Below are positions 21,049 to 31,900 of a stretch of DNA of 64,000 nt, piece after piece (the stretch's first letter is position 1; the number at the start of each line of letters is the position of its first letter). A program made the position numbers and the translations under genes. The notes below the pieces were generated by a model. That model was not told the DNA's origin. It did no database searches and saw nothing but the letters and a program-made list of their open reading frames with translations. The stretch spans positions 806,001-870,000 of the forward strand of contig CM074706.1 in NCBI GenBank assembly GCA_037367355.1, in the 5' to 3' direction. Origin of the DNA: Neoscytalidium dimidiatum (taxonomy: Eukaryota > Ascomycota > Dothideomycetes > Botryosphaeriales > Botryosphaeriaceae).

Positions 21049-21482
21049 TAAAGCTTTCCATGCACGTAGAATAAGGCGTCTTTTGATTTGCAGGATTAAT
21101 GGGCTATATCGCGGGCATTGGCGTTGTTTTCTCTATTCTAGAGCGGCGTTGAACGCAATTTGCATTTGCTGCGCAGCGACGGATCAGGCCGGACTGGATT
21201 GGGATTGGGATGGACCGGAGGACCTGGTGTTACTCAAAGGAAGCTTGATTTCTTTATCTTGCATGGCGTGGCTCTCGCGAGACTATATTATACATGCACG
21301 CAGCGTAGAGAAAACTGCTAATAGACATACCAATAATCCCGGTAACAATGACTCTTCTTGCCTCGCGCATTGGCTGTTGTGCCGAGGCTGATTAAAATGG
21401 ACGCTTGCACTGCCTGCCATTCAGCGTCTTTTCAGCGCATCTGGTATAAATCTTGTCTCTTTTTCTCTTTCGTTTCGACGTC
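21049..21482. other. Convergent 3' region between YML020W-like and RFA3 genes
   Basis: This 434-bp stretch lies between two converging stop codons and should hold both 3' UTRs. Several short T-rich and TATA-like stretches (for example ACTATATTATAC near 21280) may serve as polyadenylation signals. No gene was recognised. Confidence 0.4.
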
Positions 21483-22062
21483 TCAGTCCTCTCCATAGAA
21501 AATTTCTTTGTAGCGGTGTGTCGCGTCGACGACAGCTTCTGCGGCGGTGAAATCTACCGTAGGTTTTACGTGTTAGTCATTACAGTCCGAGCGGATGACG
21601 TCTGTGCAGAGAAGGCGCATCGCTGCGGTGAACAAGATGGGAAGTCAAAAGGTGTGGGATCATGGCCGGTAAACGGTATGACTCCGCGTGGAACATGGTA
21701 GAAGGCGAAGCGAACGCAGACAGTGGGAAAGCGTGGACCTACCAATGTTGGGGCCAAAATCAGTCGATGTGAGCACGCGTACGCTCAGATCGGCGTTGAC
21801 CTTGCCGATAATCTCGACGGCATTGTTGGGAATGAGATGGGCGTCCTACAGCATCGCAGTCACGGTGTCAGCGCGTGGATCCAGCGAGGCGCAGTCGCGT
21901 GGAGTAGAGACTTACCCGGTTAAGGTGCAGGTCGATGTTTCCGCTGGCGTCGATGGTAGCCTGTTCGCCGCGCAGCTGCGTTACCTTGCCCAGGATGCGG
22001 ACTGTCTGATGGGCAAACTGCTCGAGCAGAGGCGCGTTGATTCGGGGAGTTTGGTCGGCCAT
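21483..22062 (-). CDS. rfa3: Replication protein A subunit 3 (Rfa3)
   Basis: Three exons: 22062-21916, 21845-21743 and 21553-21483, giving 106 aa. The protein begins MADQTPRINAPLLEQFAHQ and continues TVRILGKVTQLRG, the first strand of a single OB fold. It passes through IPNNAVEIIGKVNADLSVRV in exon 2 and ends with DATHRYKEIFYGED, the C-terminal helix used for RPA trimerisation. Length fits fungal Rpa3 (100-120 aa). RPA binds single-stranded DNA in replication, recombination and repair. The gene is easily missed because each exon is short and the last intron (189 bp) is long for this genome. Donors are GTAAGT and GTAGGT; acceptors are TGTAG and GGTAG. It is divergent from the GTPase gene at 22615. 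Confidence 0.92.
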
Positions 22063-22614
22063 GACGGGTGTGTAGGGGTGGCTTCCTATTCCGTTGTAGT
22101 AGAGAGACAGAGGAAGCGTGGATGTTTGGCAGAAAGAGATGGATGGGCGTCGGCTCGACGCGTCGTCGACGCGCGCGTGCACGTGAAACGGATTTTGCGG
22201 CCACACTTACCGGGATTGCTCAAGGGGGCAGGCGCGGCTCCTGCAATTGCGTGCGCCGCTCCCAGTGCGTCGCGGCGATCGTGGAGAAAGCACGAGTGCG
22301 GGTGCTGCCTAAGGCTGTGGGGCGTGTTGCTCACGCTGCAATTGAGTCAACGTTCGTTATGGTCTCGATGCGTCATACGTCCTCGTGCGGCACTCTGGGG
22401 TTGCGCAGCTATCGATATAAAGGCGGTCAGTCCTGAGAGCTCCCCTGCTCCCCACTTGGTTGCATTCGCGCAGCCATCTTTCGCCGACCATCTCTCGCTT
22501 CACCTGCTATCATTCAATGACCGCGCCTAGGAACCGCTCTTCCATGGACTTTGCCTGGTCCGTTCTAATAGCAACCCGAGTAATACGACGCTTGAACATA
22601 TTACGCTTGTGAAC
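22063..22614. promoter_or_regulatory. Divergent promoter between RFA3 and the GTPBP1/2-like gene
   Basis: This 552-bp region separates two divergent starts. It contains GCGACGACGCGT-like GC-rich blocks around 22155-22185 on one side and an AT-richer part before 22615. An ACGCGT-type core (MluI-cell-cycle-box-like) occurs in GGCTCGACGCGTCG near 22160. That would fit a replication gene, but the site is short and its use here is speculative. Confidence 0.35.
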
Positions 22615-24668
22615 ATGGCGCCCACTCGCCACGAGAAGCAGCAGCTACCCCAGGACCGCCGGAAAGGCGAGTCGGTGCGCAATCTTCCCTCTCCTGTCTT
22701 GCCGCAAGCTCTTCCGCGCTGACCAGCCGTCCCCGCGCCCTGCACTCAGGCTCTCAGCGACTTTGCCGAATATGTGCAGAAACAGCAAGCCCGCCGTGGC
22801 AAGCCGCCCGCCGCCGACGCGGCCGTGACTGAGGAGCACGATGAGCTCGACATCATCGACCAGCTTGGCTTAGATGACGAGTCCGCCACCGCCGTGCGCC
22901 TGAAGCACATACTGCTCGACAATGGAGACAGCGCTGAGGAAAGCGTTGCCCTCCTCTCCGACCATCTCAACGCCCGCCTGCTCGAGGGCCACGGTGAGGC
23001 CCTGTTCGACCTCGGCCTTGAAGATAATGGTGATTCCATGGGCTTTTCCAAGGAAGACTGGGACTTTGCGCTAGCGCGCCTGGAGCGGGCGGCCTCCGAC
23101 ATCAATGCCAACTGCCGCCTGCTAATGACTCGCAACGTTGGTGGTGATGTTGAGGTCGGGCCGTCCAGTGCGAAGGACACGACCGTGTCTGGCAAGCTGA
23201 TCGTTCGCAAAGCGCCCGAGTCGGTCGACGACGTCATCGAGACTCGGATAGCTGTGGTTGGGAACGTCGACGCTGGAAAATCCACGATGCTGGGCGTCTT
23301 GGTCAAGGGTGGCCTCGACGATGGCCGCGGCAAGATGCGTGTCAACTTGTTCCGCCACAAGCACGAGATTGAGAGCGGCCGCACCAGCTCCGTCGGAATG
23401 GAAATCATGGGTTTTGATAGCAAGGGAGATGTGGTCTCGTCTACAGTTCCCGGCAGGAAACTGTCCTGGGAGGAAATCGGCCGGAGATCTGTACGATCCC
23501 TACGCTGCGTATTTCCAACACCCTTAGACTAACCTATCACAGGCTAAAGTGATTAGCTTCACTGATTTGGCGGGCCACGAGAAGTACCTGAGGACTACCG
23601 TGTTTGGTATGCTATCGAGCGAGCCGAACTACTGTTTGCTGATGGTAGCTGCCAATAACGGTTTGGTCGGCATGAGCAAGTAAGCGGCTGTAGCAATCTG
23701 CGCTCGCCATGTATTGATTATATTGCAGAGAGCATCTCGGTATCGCTGTCGCGCTAAACGTCCCAATTATGGTCATTATTACCAAAATTGACATCTGCCC
23801 GCCTAATATTTTACAGGAGACCATCACTCAGCTGACCAAGATTCTGAAATCTCCTGGGGCGAGAAAAATTCCTATTTTCATCAAGGATAGGGAGACTTGC
23901 ATCAACACGGCGACACAGTTCGTCAGTAGGCGGATATGCCCCATTTTCCAGGTTTCCAACGTCACCGGCGAATGCGTTGACTTGGTCCGTACCTTCCTGA
24001 ACATTATTCCACACCACGGAAACTACGATCCGGAGGCCCCTTTTGAGTTCCACGTCAACGACACCTTTTCTGTCCCCTTCGTTGGTACTGTCGTCTCTGG
24101 CGTGGTGAAGAGCGGAGTCCTGCATGCCGGTGATACCGTACTTGTCGGACCGGACTCTCTTGGTCAGTTCATAACTACCAAGGTGCGTTCTATCGAACGC
24201 AAACGTATACCGGTCCCAGGCTGCGCCGCTGGCCAGTCCGCTTCGTTAGCCCTGCGGAACGTGCGACGTAAGGACGTCCGCAAGGGCATGGTCGTATTAC
24301 CGCGCCTGGATCCCGCCGCTCCTCCTCCTAAAGTCTATCGCGAGTTCATTGCCGAGGTTCTTATTCTCTCACATGCCACCACTATAAAAACCAAATACCA
24401 GGCCATGCTGCACGTTGGTCCTGTCTCCCAGACCTGCGCCATCATAGACATCGACCGTTCATACATACGAACAGGCGACCGTGCCACGGTAGCTTTCCGC
24501 TTTGTCCAGCGTCCGGAGTATCTGACCGTTGGCGAGCGGATACTGTTCCGTGAGGGTAGGACAAAAGGCCTTGGAATTGTCAAGGCAGTTGGATATGACC
24601 CGAAGAAACCGCTGAACCCCGAGGCGGCAGCTGAGCGCGAAAAGGGGAATGGAGGCCCAAAACCGTAG
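22615..24668 (+). CDS. GTPBP1/2-type translational GTPase
   Basis: Four exons: 22615-22674, 22750-23490, 23543-23679 and 23729-24668, giving 625 aa. G1 is GNVDAGKS (about residue 190), G3 is DLAGHEKY at the start of exon 3, and G4 is TKID ([10 protein letters not shown]). EF-Tu-like domain II ([21 protein letters not shown]) and domain III follow. The short tail is Pro/Gly-rich. The arrangement and about 430-residue core match GTPBP1/GTPBP2, relatives of EF1A/eRF3/HBS1 that act in mRNA surveillance or ribosome rescue in animals. Exon lengths sum to a multiple of three, supporting the model. The first intron uses a GTGCGC donor, and a GA/GTCGGT alternative is weaker. The N-terminal 180 residues are predicted mostly helical and acidic. 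Confidence 0.9.
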
Positions 24669-25237
24669 ATGGGCACTGTACACGCTTGTTCCATCACGAC
24701 ATGAATGTCAATATGATGTTGGGTAAGGCTTTTTTGATTAAGTATTGATTCTGGCTTCGCTCCCTCGTCATTCGAGTCGGGGGAGGTTTTACATGAGCAT
24801 CTTCTTTCCCTACGTTCAGTATGTCCCTGCGATTTTCATGTTTAGCATTAGTCAGTTGAAGTTGGAAGATTGGGAAGAGCAATCGTCCAATGAGTACAGT
24901 CCTTTACCTTTTGCATCCCGTAATGTTATCCGCGTGAATCGCCTCTGACGGTAGACTTCTTAGGCAATGCGGAAACTCGGGCAATACAGATCCAACTGGC
25001 CTCGTTGGAATATCTGAATCTATGAATGTGTATCAAATTGGGCAGGATGGATGCCCGGCGGTCGCAGCTAAAAGATCTCGTCTTGTGATAGGGGCCTTGA
25101 AATTTGTCCAGCTCGTGATCCGGACGATCACCATACAGCATTGTAGCATAAATAACTGTTATAGCCACATCCTCTTGCGCCCACTTCTCACCGTCAATCA
25201 GCTTGCCATACCAGAACAGGCAGAGCCCGCCATCACA
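24669..25237. other. Intergenic region upstream of the coiled-coil/zinc-cluster gene
   Basis: This 569-bp stretch should include the GTPase 3' UTR and the promoter of the next gene. A 164-codon minus-strand frame (24926-25420) crosses it and overlaps the next gene; it has no recognisable family and I do not call it. Confidence 0.4.
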
Positions 25238-26683
25238 ATGGCGACTGGACCCGGTACGTCTCCAGGTCATAGAATTATCAAAGAAACCAGTGACTTCTAA
25301 CAGATCTCTGCCCGGAAAGGACCTCCCGCGAATGAGACGAACTGTAGTAAACCAAATCTGCAGCAGTCGGCCGGTCAGCGCTCTACCCAGCAGCAGCATC
25401 CTGGAGAACAGCCGAAACACCCTATATCACAATCCCTCATACAGCCCGCTATCACCGCTGCTGGCCAGACTTACGTCGAGTCCGGACACCGCTATGCCAC
25501 CAATGGCGCATCTAAAGGTAGAAAGGAGACGCGTTCCACCCCGATCCCTACGATGAATGACAGGCTGTCCAATGTAATGGCCGTGATTGCTACCCTCGTC
25601 CCGGAGAGCTCTCAGCTAGAATCCGGAATCCAGCGTGTTCGCCACGCCCATTCTGAGCAGGTGACAGCGTCGAGCCAACGCAGCGAGCAGGACGAGCGAT
25701 TCAATGCTGCCCGACAGGCTGTTGAAAGCGTGAAGAAGCTCGCTCGTGAGAACGAGCTCCTTCAAAAGGAAAACAAGAAGCTTCATAGCGAGAACCAACA
25801 GTTGGAGCGCCTACTATCTTCTGCGGAGCGGTTGACACAGGTCTGTGTGGATCAGCGAGCGAAAATCACGAAGGGTGAAGAGCGCATCAAGGAGCAAGAG
25901 TTGAGCATTGAGCGACAGCGGGCGAGTATCGAGCAGAAAAAGGCAGATATTACGGAGCAGGAGGCGAAGACTGCGGCATACATTACGTGGGGTGAAACCG
26001 TTCGACAACATCTCGCCAGTTACCCAGCCACTTCTGCTCCCTCAACGACACGCAATCTTGCTCAAGGCAGTAGTAACGGTGAACCTTCGCCCCTCGGTCT
26101 GCGTAGCCAGTCCCGTTCTCATCCTCAGCAGCAATCCGACAGAAGAGAACGCAGCAGATCCCCTGTCCGCGAAGACAGGGTCTTTCCCGCGCGTAGTCCC
26201 AGGCACTCTGGTCTTCGGTCAAAGACCACCCCACGGGCTCCGAGCCATGGCTCTCTGCCTTCAAACCCTCGCAACAATCTCCCGCAACTGCCCTCTCGTC
26301 CCCTTCCCGGTAGCTCTCGTAAGAGCACTCCATCCAGTGCTAAAACTCACGGCCAGAAGCCGTCCATGACCGGTAATACCGCCGCACGGCCCGTCTTTCA
26401 GGTGAACGCTGACAATTGCACGACCAACCGTCAGGAAACTCGTCCCGCACGTAAAGCAAGCTGTAAAACCTGCATCAACGATAGGCACCCCTATTCATGC
26501 AACGGCGAGAATCCATGCGACGTTTGCTCGGATTTCAAGAGGGGCTGTTGGTACAGTAGGTGTAGGCACAAGGGAAAGTTCGGAGAGGAATGCATAGATT
26601 TGGATTGTCGGGACGTGCACGACGGTGACATAAACGCCTCGAACCTGCTGGCAGATGGCGCGGGCATCAACACGCCGTTTTGA
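25238..26683 (+). CDS. Coiled-coil protein with C-terminal Zn2Cys6-like cluster
   Basis: The continuous frame from ATG 25553 gives 376 aa. The frame is open further upstream to about 25310, and a 16-nt first exon (25238-25253) joined at 25320 gives 459 aa in frame (MATGPGPPANET...). That 5' end is tentative. A Gln/Pro/Ser-rich N-terminus leads to a long heptad-patterned coiled coil (roughly 110 residues, VKKLARENELLQKENKKL and following). A basic Ser/Arg/Pro-rich region comes next, then a cysteine cluster near the C-terminus: C-x2-C-x8-C-x5-C-x2-C-x6-C beginning CKTCINDRHPYSC, with further Cys in RCRHKG and EECIDLDC. The first six Cys resemble the spacing of fungal binuclear Zn clusters, but such clusters normally sit at the N-terminus ahead of a coiled coil. 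It could be a DNA-binding regulator with reversed order. I recognise no named family. Confidence 0.65.
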
Positions 26684-27368
26684 CGCCTTTACAGAACAAC
26701 GACACCGAAGAAATGTGGAATGGGAATTGCTGGGGTCCGTAGTGCAAAGCCAAGGAAGGTTAGAAACGTGAACCGGCCTTCAAGGTCACTTTACACGACG
26801 AAGGATTCAATATTCAGGTCTCAGCCTAGGTGCAAGCACTCCAGTGATTGGTTTATAATTCTCCATAGTCTCCCTTCTGCTGGAACAGCTAACCACGATG
26901 CAAGACCGGACTAGCCATACCCCAAATTCTAGACTTGTTTGAAATCTAAAACTTCCTGTAAGACAAGCATGTCTGACTGGTTGCGGCTGACCAAGCACCA
27001 TAGTGAGTTCGGCATCACTCAAGACACCCTCAGGTTGAAAGCACATTGATTATATATTCCTTTCCTCAACAATTCGAGTCCGCAGACCAGGCCGAATCAA
27101 CAGGCCGAAATGTAGTGGTGCAAGCAGACGAAATCCTGCGGAGCTGCTGAGAAGCCTCCAGGGGGACTCGAGACATTACATGAGTCGAACTGCGCCGCAT
27201 CGCATACTTTCAAGATAGGTAACTCGACCCACCAGTGGGGCGCAGTGCGGGCCGACATCTATCGGCGTGACGGTGCGAGCCGGATCCTGTACCGATCCAA
27301 GGCCGCCGGGCCGGCTGAAGAGGCGGTGTTGAGAAAAGCGAGTCACGATGTGGGAGATACTACGTAAT

Positions 27369-27402
27369 GGCCGATGGTCCAACGGCAGGATTTCGGGCGC
27401 CC
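27369..27402 (+). other. tRNA-Glu-like 5' fragment (relic)
   Basis: The bases GGCCGATGGTCCAACGGCAG and the following GATTTCGGGC resemble the acceptor strand, D-arm and 5' anticodon stem of a eukaryotic tRNA-Glu. No matching T-arm (GGTTCGANTCC) or 3' acceptor strand follows within 60 bp. It is therefore at most a truncated tRNA relic or a chance match. Confidence 0.25.
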
Positions 27403-28500
27403 AGATATGCTTAACTTCTGCCGATTTTAGAAAGCGTGTTTACCTGAACCCTGGCCATCATTCGCCCGAGCAAGTTCGCTCGGCGCACGGAATGAAACAG
27501 CTGGAATCCTGATGCCAGCCGCAACCAAGAGCGAGAAGCGTATGCGGGCCGTGTGAGTCGTATTCGGCGCGAAAAGTTAGTCACAAGAGAATTGCTTCAG
27601 CAAAACCCTTCCATGGGCCTTTCGAGGCTGTCATCCGAGCGTGAATGTCAGTGGTATCAGTGAATAATTTCTGTATAGTAGGCGACTGCTTCGACTCCCT
27701 ACGGACAGCTCGTATTCGCATTGATTTGCATAGCTGCCCGTGTGCGCCAATCAATGACGGTCGCCCTTATAAGGTCTGGATCCACTCAGAGGGCGGTGAA
27801 AGCTTAAGTGGATAGCGCGCTAAAAGCTTAGCGATGGGGTGAGTTGAGAAAGTTGCAGGTCACGGCGATCCATACTCGCACGGGCGGCATCAGGTGGACG
27901 CATGGTCGACAGCGTTGCCGGCGGGCTTGAGCGAGGGGTGTGGGATCCCGAACGGAGTGGCGCACAGCGACGGCGAGCAAGGCAGGCCAAGGCATAGAAC
28001 ACGTCAGTTGAAGAGGCTCATGACGACCATGACGACGGGGTTGTGAGTGCTGCGCCACAAGATGCGCCACAGGGCTGAAGGGATCTGGGGAAATCTGGCT
28101 GGCAGGGCAGGCTGGCTGGTAGGCAACGGAACACGGAACAGAGCGCAGGCGTGTCGCCCGGATAGGACGGAATCAGGCGATGCCGCGGTCTTCGCGAGAT
28201 TGCACAGTAAGCAGCCCTCGCTGCAGTTGCCGCGCGAACCAGTATTGCGGCAACAGGCCGGCCCCGTCTTCCTAGGAACGTGCAGGTTGGCAGGCAAAGA
28301 GCTCCTAGGCTGGAGGGGGACTGGGCTCTGGGGCTGAAGGATCGCAGGCAGCGGGCAGTTGCACGACGCGCGAAATTGGGAGCAAGGCTTGGGTAATGAT
28401 GAGCGAGGGTTATGGCGAGCGCGAGTCCAGCCACATCCAAGCGTCAGTCAAGCGCCTCTGCCTCTGGCCTGTCAGGGATTGCGGCCTTTGACATGGCGCC

Positions 28501-28540
28501 TACGTCATGCACGGTGCCGCCCGTCACTGCCCATAAATAC
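28501..28540 (+). promoter_or_regulatory. CRE-like and TATA-like elements upstream of PMP3
   Basis: TACGTCAT at 28501-28508 matches the core recognised by fungal ATF/CREB-type stress regulators. CATAAATA at 28532-28539 is TATA-like. Both lie 135-175 bp before the PMP3 start codon, a sensible distance for a strongly and stress-expressed membrane proteolipid. Occupancy is inferred, not shown. Confidence 0.35.
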
Positions 28541-28674
28541 AGCCACCGCCTGCCTGCTGCAATCTTACACGTCCACTCGACATCCAGCCTCTCCATCTTC
28601 CTCGCTGAACGACATCGCATTCCCCTCGCGCCCCACACAGCTCCCCGTGGCACAAACCAGCACCAACCGCCATC

Positions 28675-28995
28675 ATGCCTTTCACCGGAAGGTTCGTTCG
28701 CTCTCCTCCGGCTCTCCTCTCCGGCGCATCCGCACTCGCATCCGCCGCAGAGCTTTGCCGGCAGCGCTCGCTAACGCGTCCACAGCGACATCATCAAGAT
28801 CATCTTCGCCATCATTCTGCCGCCTCTCGGTGTCTTCCTTGAGCGTGGCTGCAATGCCGACTTACTCATCAACATCTTGTTGACCATCCTGGGTTACATT
28901 CCCGGCATCATCCACGCCCTGTGCGTCGCGCTCCACCCTGCTTTCGAAGCGCCAGCAGCTGACCCCGCCTCAGGTACATTATCTTCAAATTCTAA
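28675..28995 (+). CDS. pmp3: Plasma membrane proteolipid 3 (PMP3/UPF0057)
   Basis: Three exons: 28675-28691 (17 nt), 28786-28920 and 28974-28995 (22 nt), giving 57 aa. The protein is MPFTGSDIIKIIFAIILPPL, then GVFLERGCNADLLINILLTI, then LGYIPGIIHALYIIFKF. It is a two-helix hydrophobic proteolipid with the family signature ILPPLGVFLERGC and LGYIPGIIHA. Pmp3 modulates plasma-membrane potential and ion tolerance in yeast and is induced by salt or cold in plants. Introns have donors GTTCGT and GTGCGT and acceptors CACAG and CTCAG. The tiny terminal exons make automated calling difficult. Confidence 0.95.
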
Positions 28996-31900
28996 GCGCG
29001 TCGACACGGGCAGTAAAGCACCACTACCACTCCTCGATACCCAATTTTCTTTCTCTGGATGTTTCGGACGCTGCTCGCCCAGCGCCTCACGGCATGATCA
29101 TTCGGCGTTGTCAGGCTTCTCCTGGCGTGACGGATAATATTGCATGGAAGTCGGTACAGCAGCAGTGGTCTTGCAGCTCCTTGTTGGCTCAATCCTCCTT
29201 TACGTAGTGATGATCCTTTAATGACGATTCCTTCCTGCAACTTATTCTGGCGGCCTCGAGACCCTTTCGCTCGTGAAGACGCTGTATCCAATTTGCGATC
29301 CCACATGGTGACTTTCGATTCGGTGAGCCCGGGCGATTGCAGCTTGCGAGCGCTAGGCCGTTCTGGCGCCTGGCCCCCGATCTTGACTCAGCCTTCCGTG
29401 CTTTCCGACTGCCGAACTTCCGTGTTCCGGCAACGTTCCCTCGCCTCCATCCGGGCGCTTCATGCAAACGTCCGCATCCGAAAGCATTGCAGTATCGAAC
29501 CACCAAAGATTACTTTTTGCCGAGGAACCATGCGGAAATCAGGGGTGCCTCCGCGCGTTGGTTGTACTGTCCAAGCAGGTTTCCGTTCGGCTGGTCAATT
29601 GACCGGGAAGTTGGTGCCCTAAATCTTGTTTCTACCCCAGTTCTTTCTCCTTCGAATCTACTTTGCAAATTTTTCCCAACGTCAACAAAGTTCGACCATT
29701 CGCGCCTTCAAGCCCGCATGTGAAGCTCTTCGCCGTGGATCGTAAGGCATAAAATGGAAGCAGTGATGTGAGCGTCTGCTTGCCACTGTCGTTGCTCTCC
29801 ATATCATGCAGCCCACCACAGTTGCCTTGCAAAACAGTCCTCTGGATCTAATTATCACCACCCTTTTTCTTACACGAAATTATTCCTAATACATGTCGAA
29901 CGCTTTTGAGAATCCGGCATTTCCATGAAGCGGGAAACCTCTCGAGTCGCCGCATTGGCGAAATGAGGATAGACGGGATTGCCGGCACAAGAAGCGCATG
30001 GCGCTGGTCCAGTGGGGGCCGGATGGTATGCTGAAGCCTTCAGAATGAACAGCACAATCCCAGAGCGAGCAGCTGACCAGTGCGTCTCGACGGTAATCCG
30101 TCTGTTCAGGACCCTTTTCTGTTGGCATTTCCATGCTTTATGGCCTTACCGGACCGCATGTGTCGGTTTCTTGAACATCTATCTTCATATGACGATCTAT
30201 GGATAGCGTGCTCGTCTACGTCAGACCACATGTGCCATATCGCATGTCGCTCCTCGTCCGCACGGCTCGAGGGTTATTCTTTCTGCTGCAAAGCTCTTCT
30301 ACGGTGCTGATCGACATTCATGTCTATGGATCCCTCCGTCCGCTCTTTCTATATGATCACACCCACTCTCACTAGCGGATACCGATACGGCGCTCGGCGA
30401 GGCCTTTATCGGTCAGGATCCGGGAAGCGGTATCGTTGTTGTCCTATGGGTAACATTGCAGAGGAACGGTGAGTAGTATCGTGCAGTGTTGTATTGCGCC
30501 AGCAGCGCAGCCAGATCAGCGCGAGTGATGCGTGGCTGTCGCGACGACCGGCTGTTGCGGTTCCGCGTTTGAAGATGTGGACCTGGTGACGCAACAGAAG
30601 AGGTGGGAAGAAAGAGCTGTGGAACGTTTTTTGGTTGCATGGGTGGGGTGATGGTGTGCGCTGCGATTCTCGCTTGCATATGCTGAGAGCGCGGGCAACA
30701 TCATTTGTTGCGGTAGAGGCAGAAGAAGGATCAACACGTGAAGGTGGTTCAAGTGGAAGAGCTAGGGTCGAGCGGCTATATGGTGGTGGACGACTCGAGA
30801 GTGTGACGCGTTGGTCGCGGACGGGAGTAAACACCATAGTGTGTCGGTGGTGCAGCATGGCGATATGGCCTTCTCGGGGTGTAAGGCGTCACTTGTGAGT
30901 GGTTGGTCTGTTTGGATCGTGCCCAACACTCAAATGAGGCGGATGACATGATGGAAGACGCGATGACGGGCCTGGTCGGCGTTATGGCCAGATGCATTGG
31001 CAACACCATGCCACAACTGCGCAGAGGTTGGGGCTGACCGGACCAGGCGAATTGGAACAGCGAGCCGACGAGAGAAGAGATATCCACATTTTCAAAAGTG
31101 GCTGAGATGGCATTGATTTTACGGTCACGGCCATGGGCAAGCAGAGAAGCGCTCCTCGGACCCCGAGTCCCCAACGCTGCAAGTATGGAGCTTTATATTT
31201 TGTTCCAGGGAGTCCTTGTCATATAATTCCTCGTTGGTCGATCTGGCAGTACGCTTTTCAACAAAGACGCTGTGCGGTGGTCAATTGAGGTGCCCTGCCT
31301 TACCCGAAAGGGTCGGTGCCAGAATGGGAACAGGTTTTCAGCCGCTCACGTGTTGAAAAGATGCGTGGTCGCCGAGGGTGCCTGATCAGCAGACCCGCTA
31401 GGCAGTAGAAACGGGCTTTCCTTTTGCCATTCGAGATCGTGGAGTAGCTTTTTAGCCCGTTCTCGCCATGGAGTTTCTTGTGCTCCTGGTGGAAGTCGAA
31501 CGCTTGACGTTTCGGTATGGCGGGAGATCTACGGTGTTGGGGAAGGTAGATATTCCTGCGCCTGCCACTGACTTCGCTTCTACAACAAGTGCTGCGGTAC
31601 GTTGACTCCAGCCGGCGGGAAGGAGCCAAGCAGCAAACTTGCCAGGCCAATCCCCCGTCTCTCGGCCAGTACTGATCCACGATCTCTGCGCTTTGGATAG
31701 TTCTGACAATAGCGACTACGACTTTCTTTGACTCACACGCGCCATCGTCTGCACTCCGCTCACAAAGCAACATATGGTATGGCAATGGTTTCGGTTGCAG
31801 CAGGAAGAGGATGCGTCTCTCCCGACCGTAGCGCAAGATCCATAGTACGGTCTACAAGCGCCGAGATACCATGCGGTAATCTCGACGGAGACATACAGCA

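Larger units (their letters stand above)
26684..28674. other. 2 kb intergenic region upstream of PMP3
   Basis: No protein gene is supported. It includes the tRNA-Glu-like fragment at 27369-27402 and, at the right end, a plausible PMP3 promoter (CRE-like site at 28501, TATA-like site at 28532). GC content rises from about 27800 onward, producing several overlapping spurious frames. Confidence 0.45.

Noticed and set aside
24926..25420. 164-codon minus-strand frame that looks partly protein-like
   Set aside because: Overlaps the 5' part of the coiled-coil gene, has no recognised family and no clear exon partners. A similarity search would decide.
30406..30858. 150-codon minus-strand frame in the 4.6 kb gene-free region
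   Set aside because: Low-complexity Arg/Ser/His composition and two further overlapping frames of similar length; no supporting splice or family evidence.
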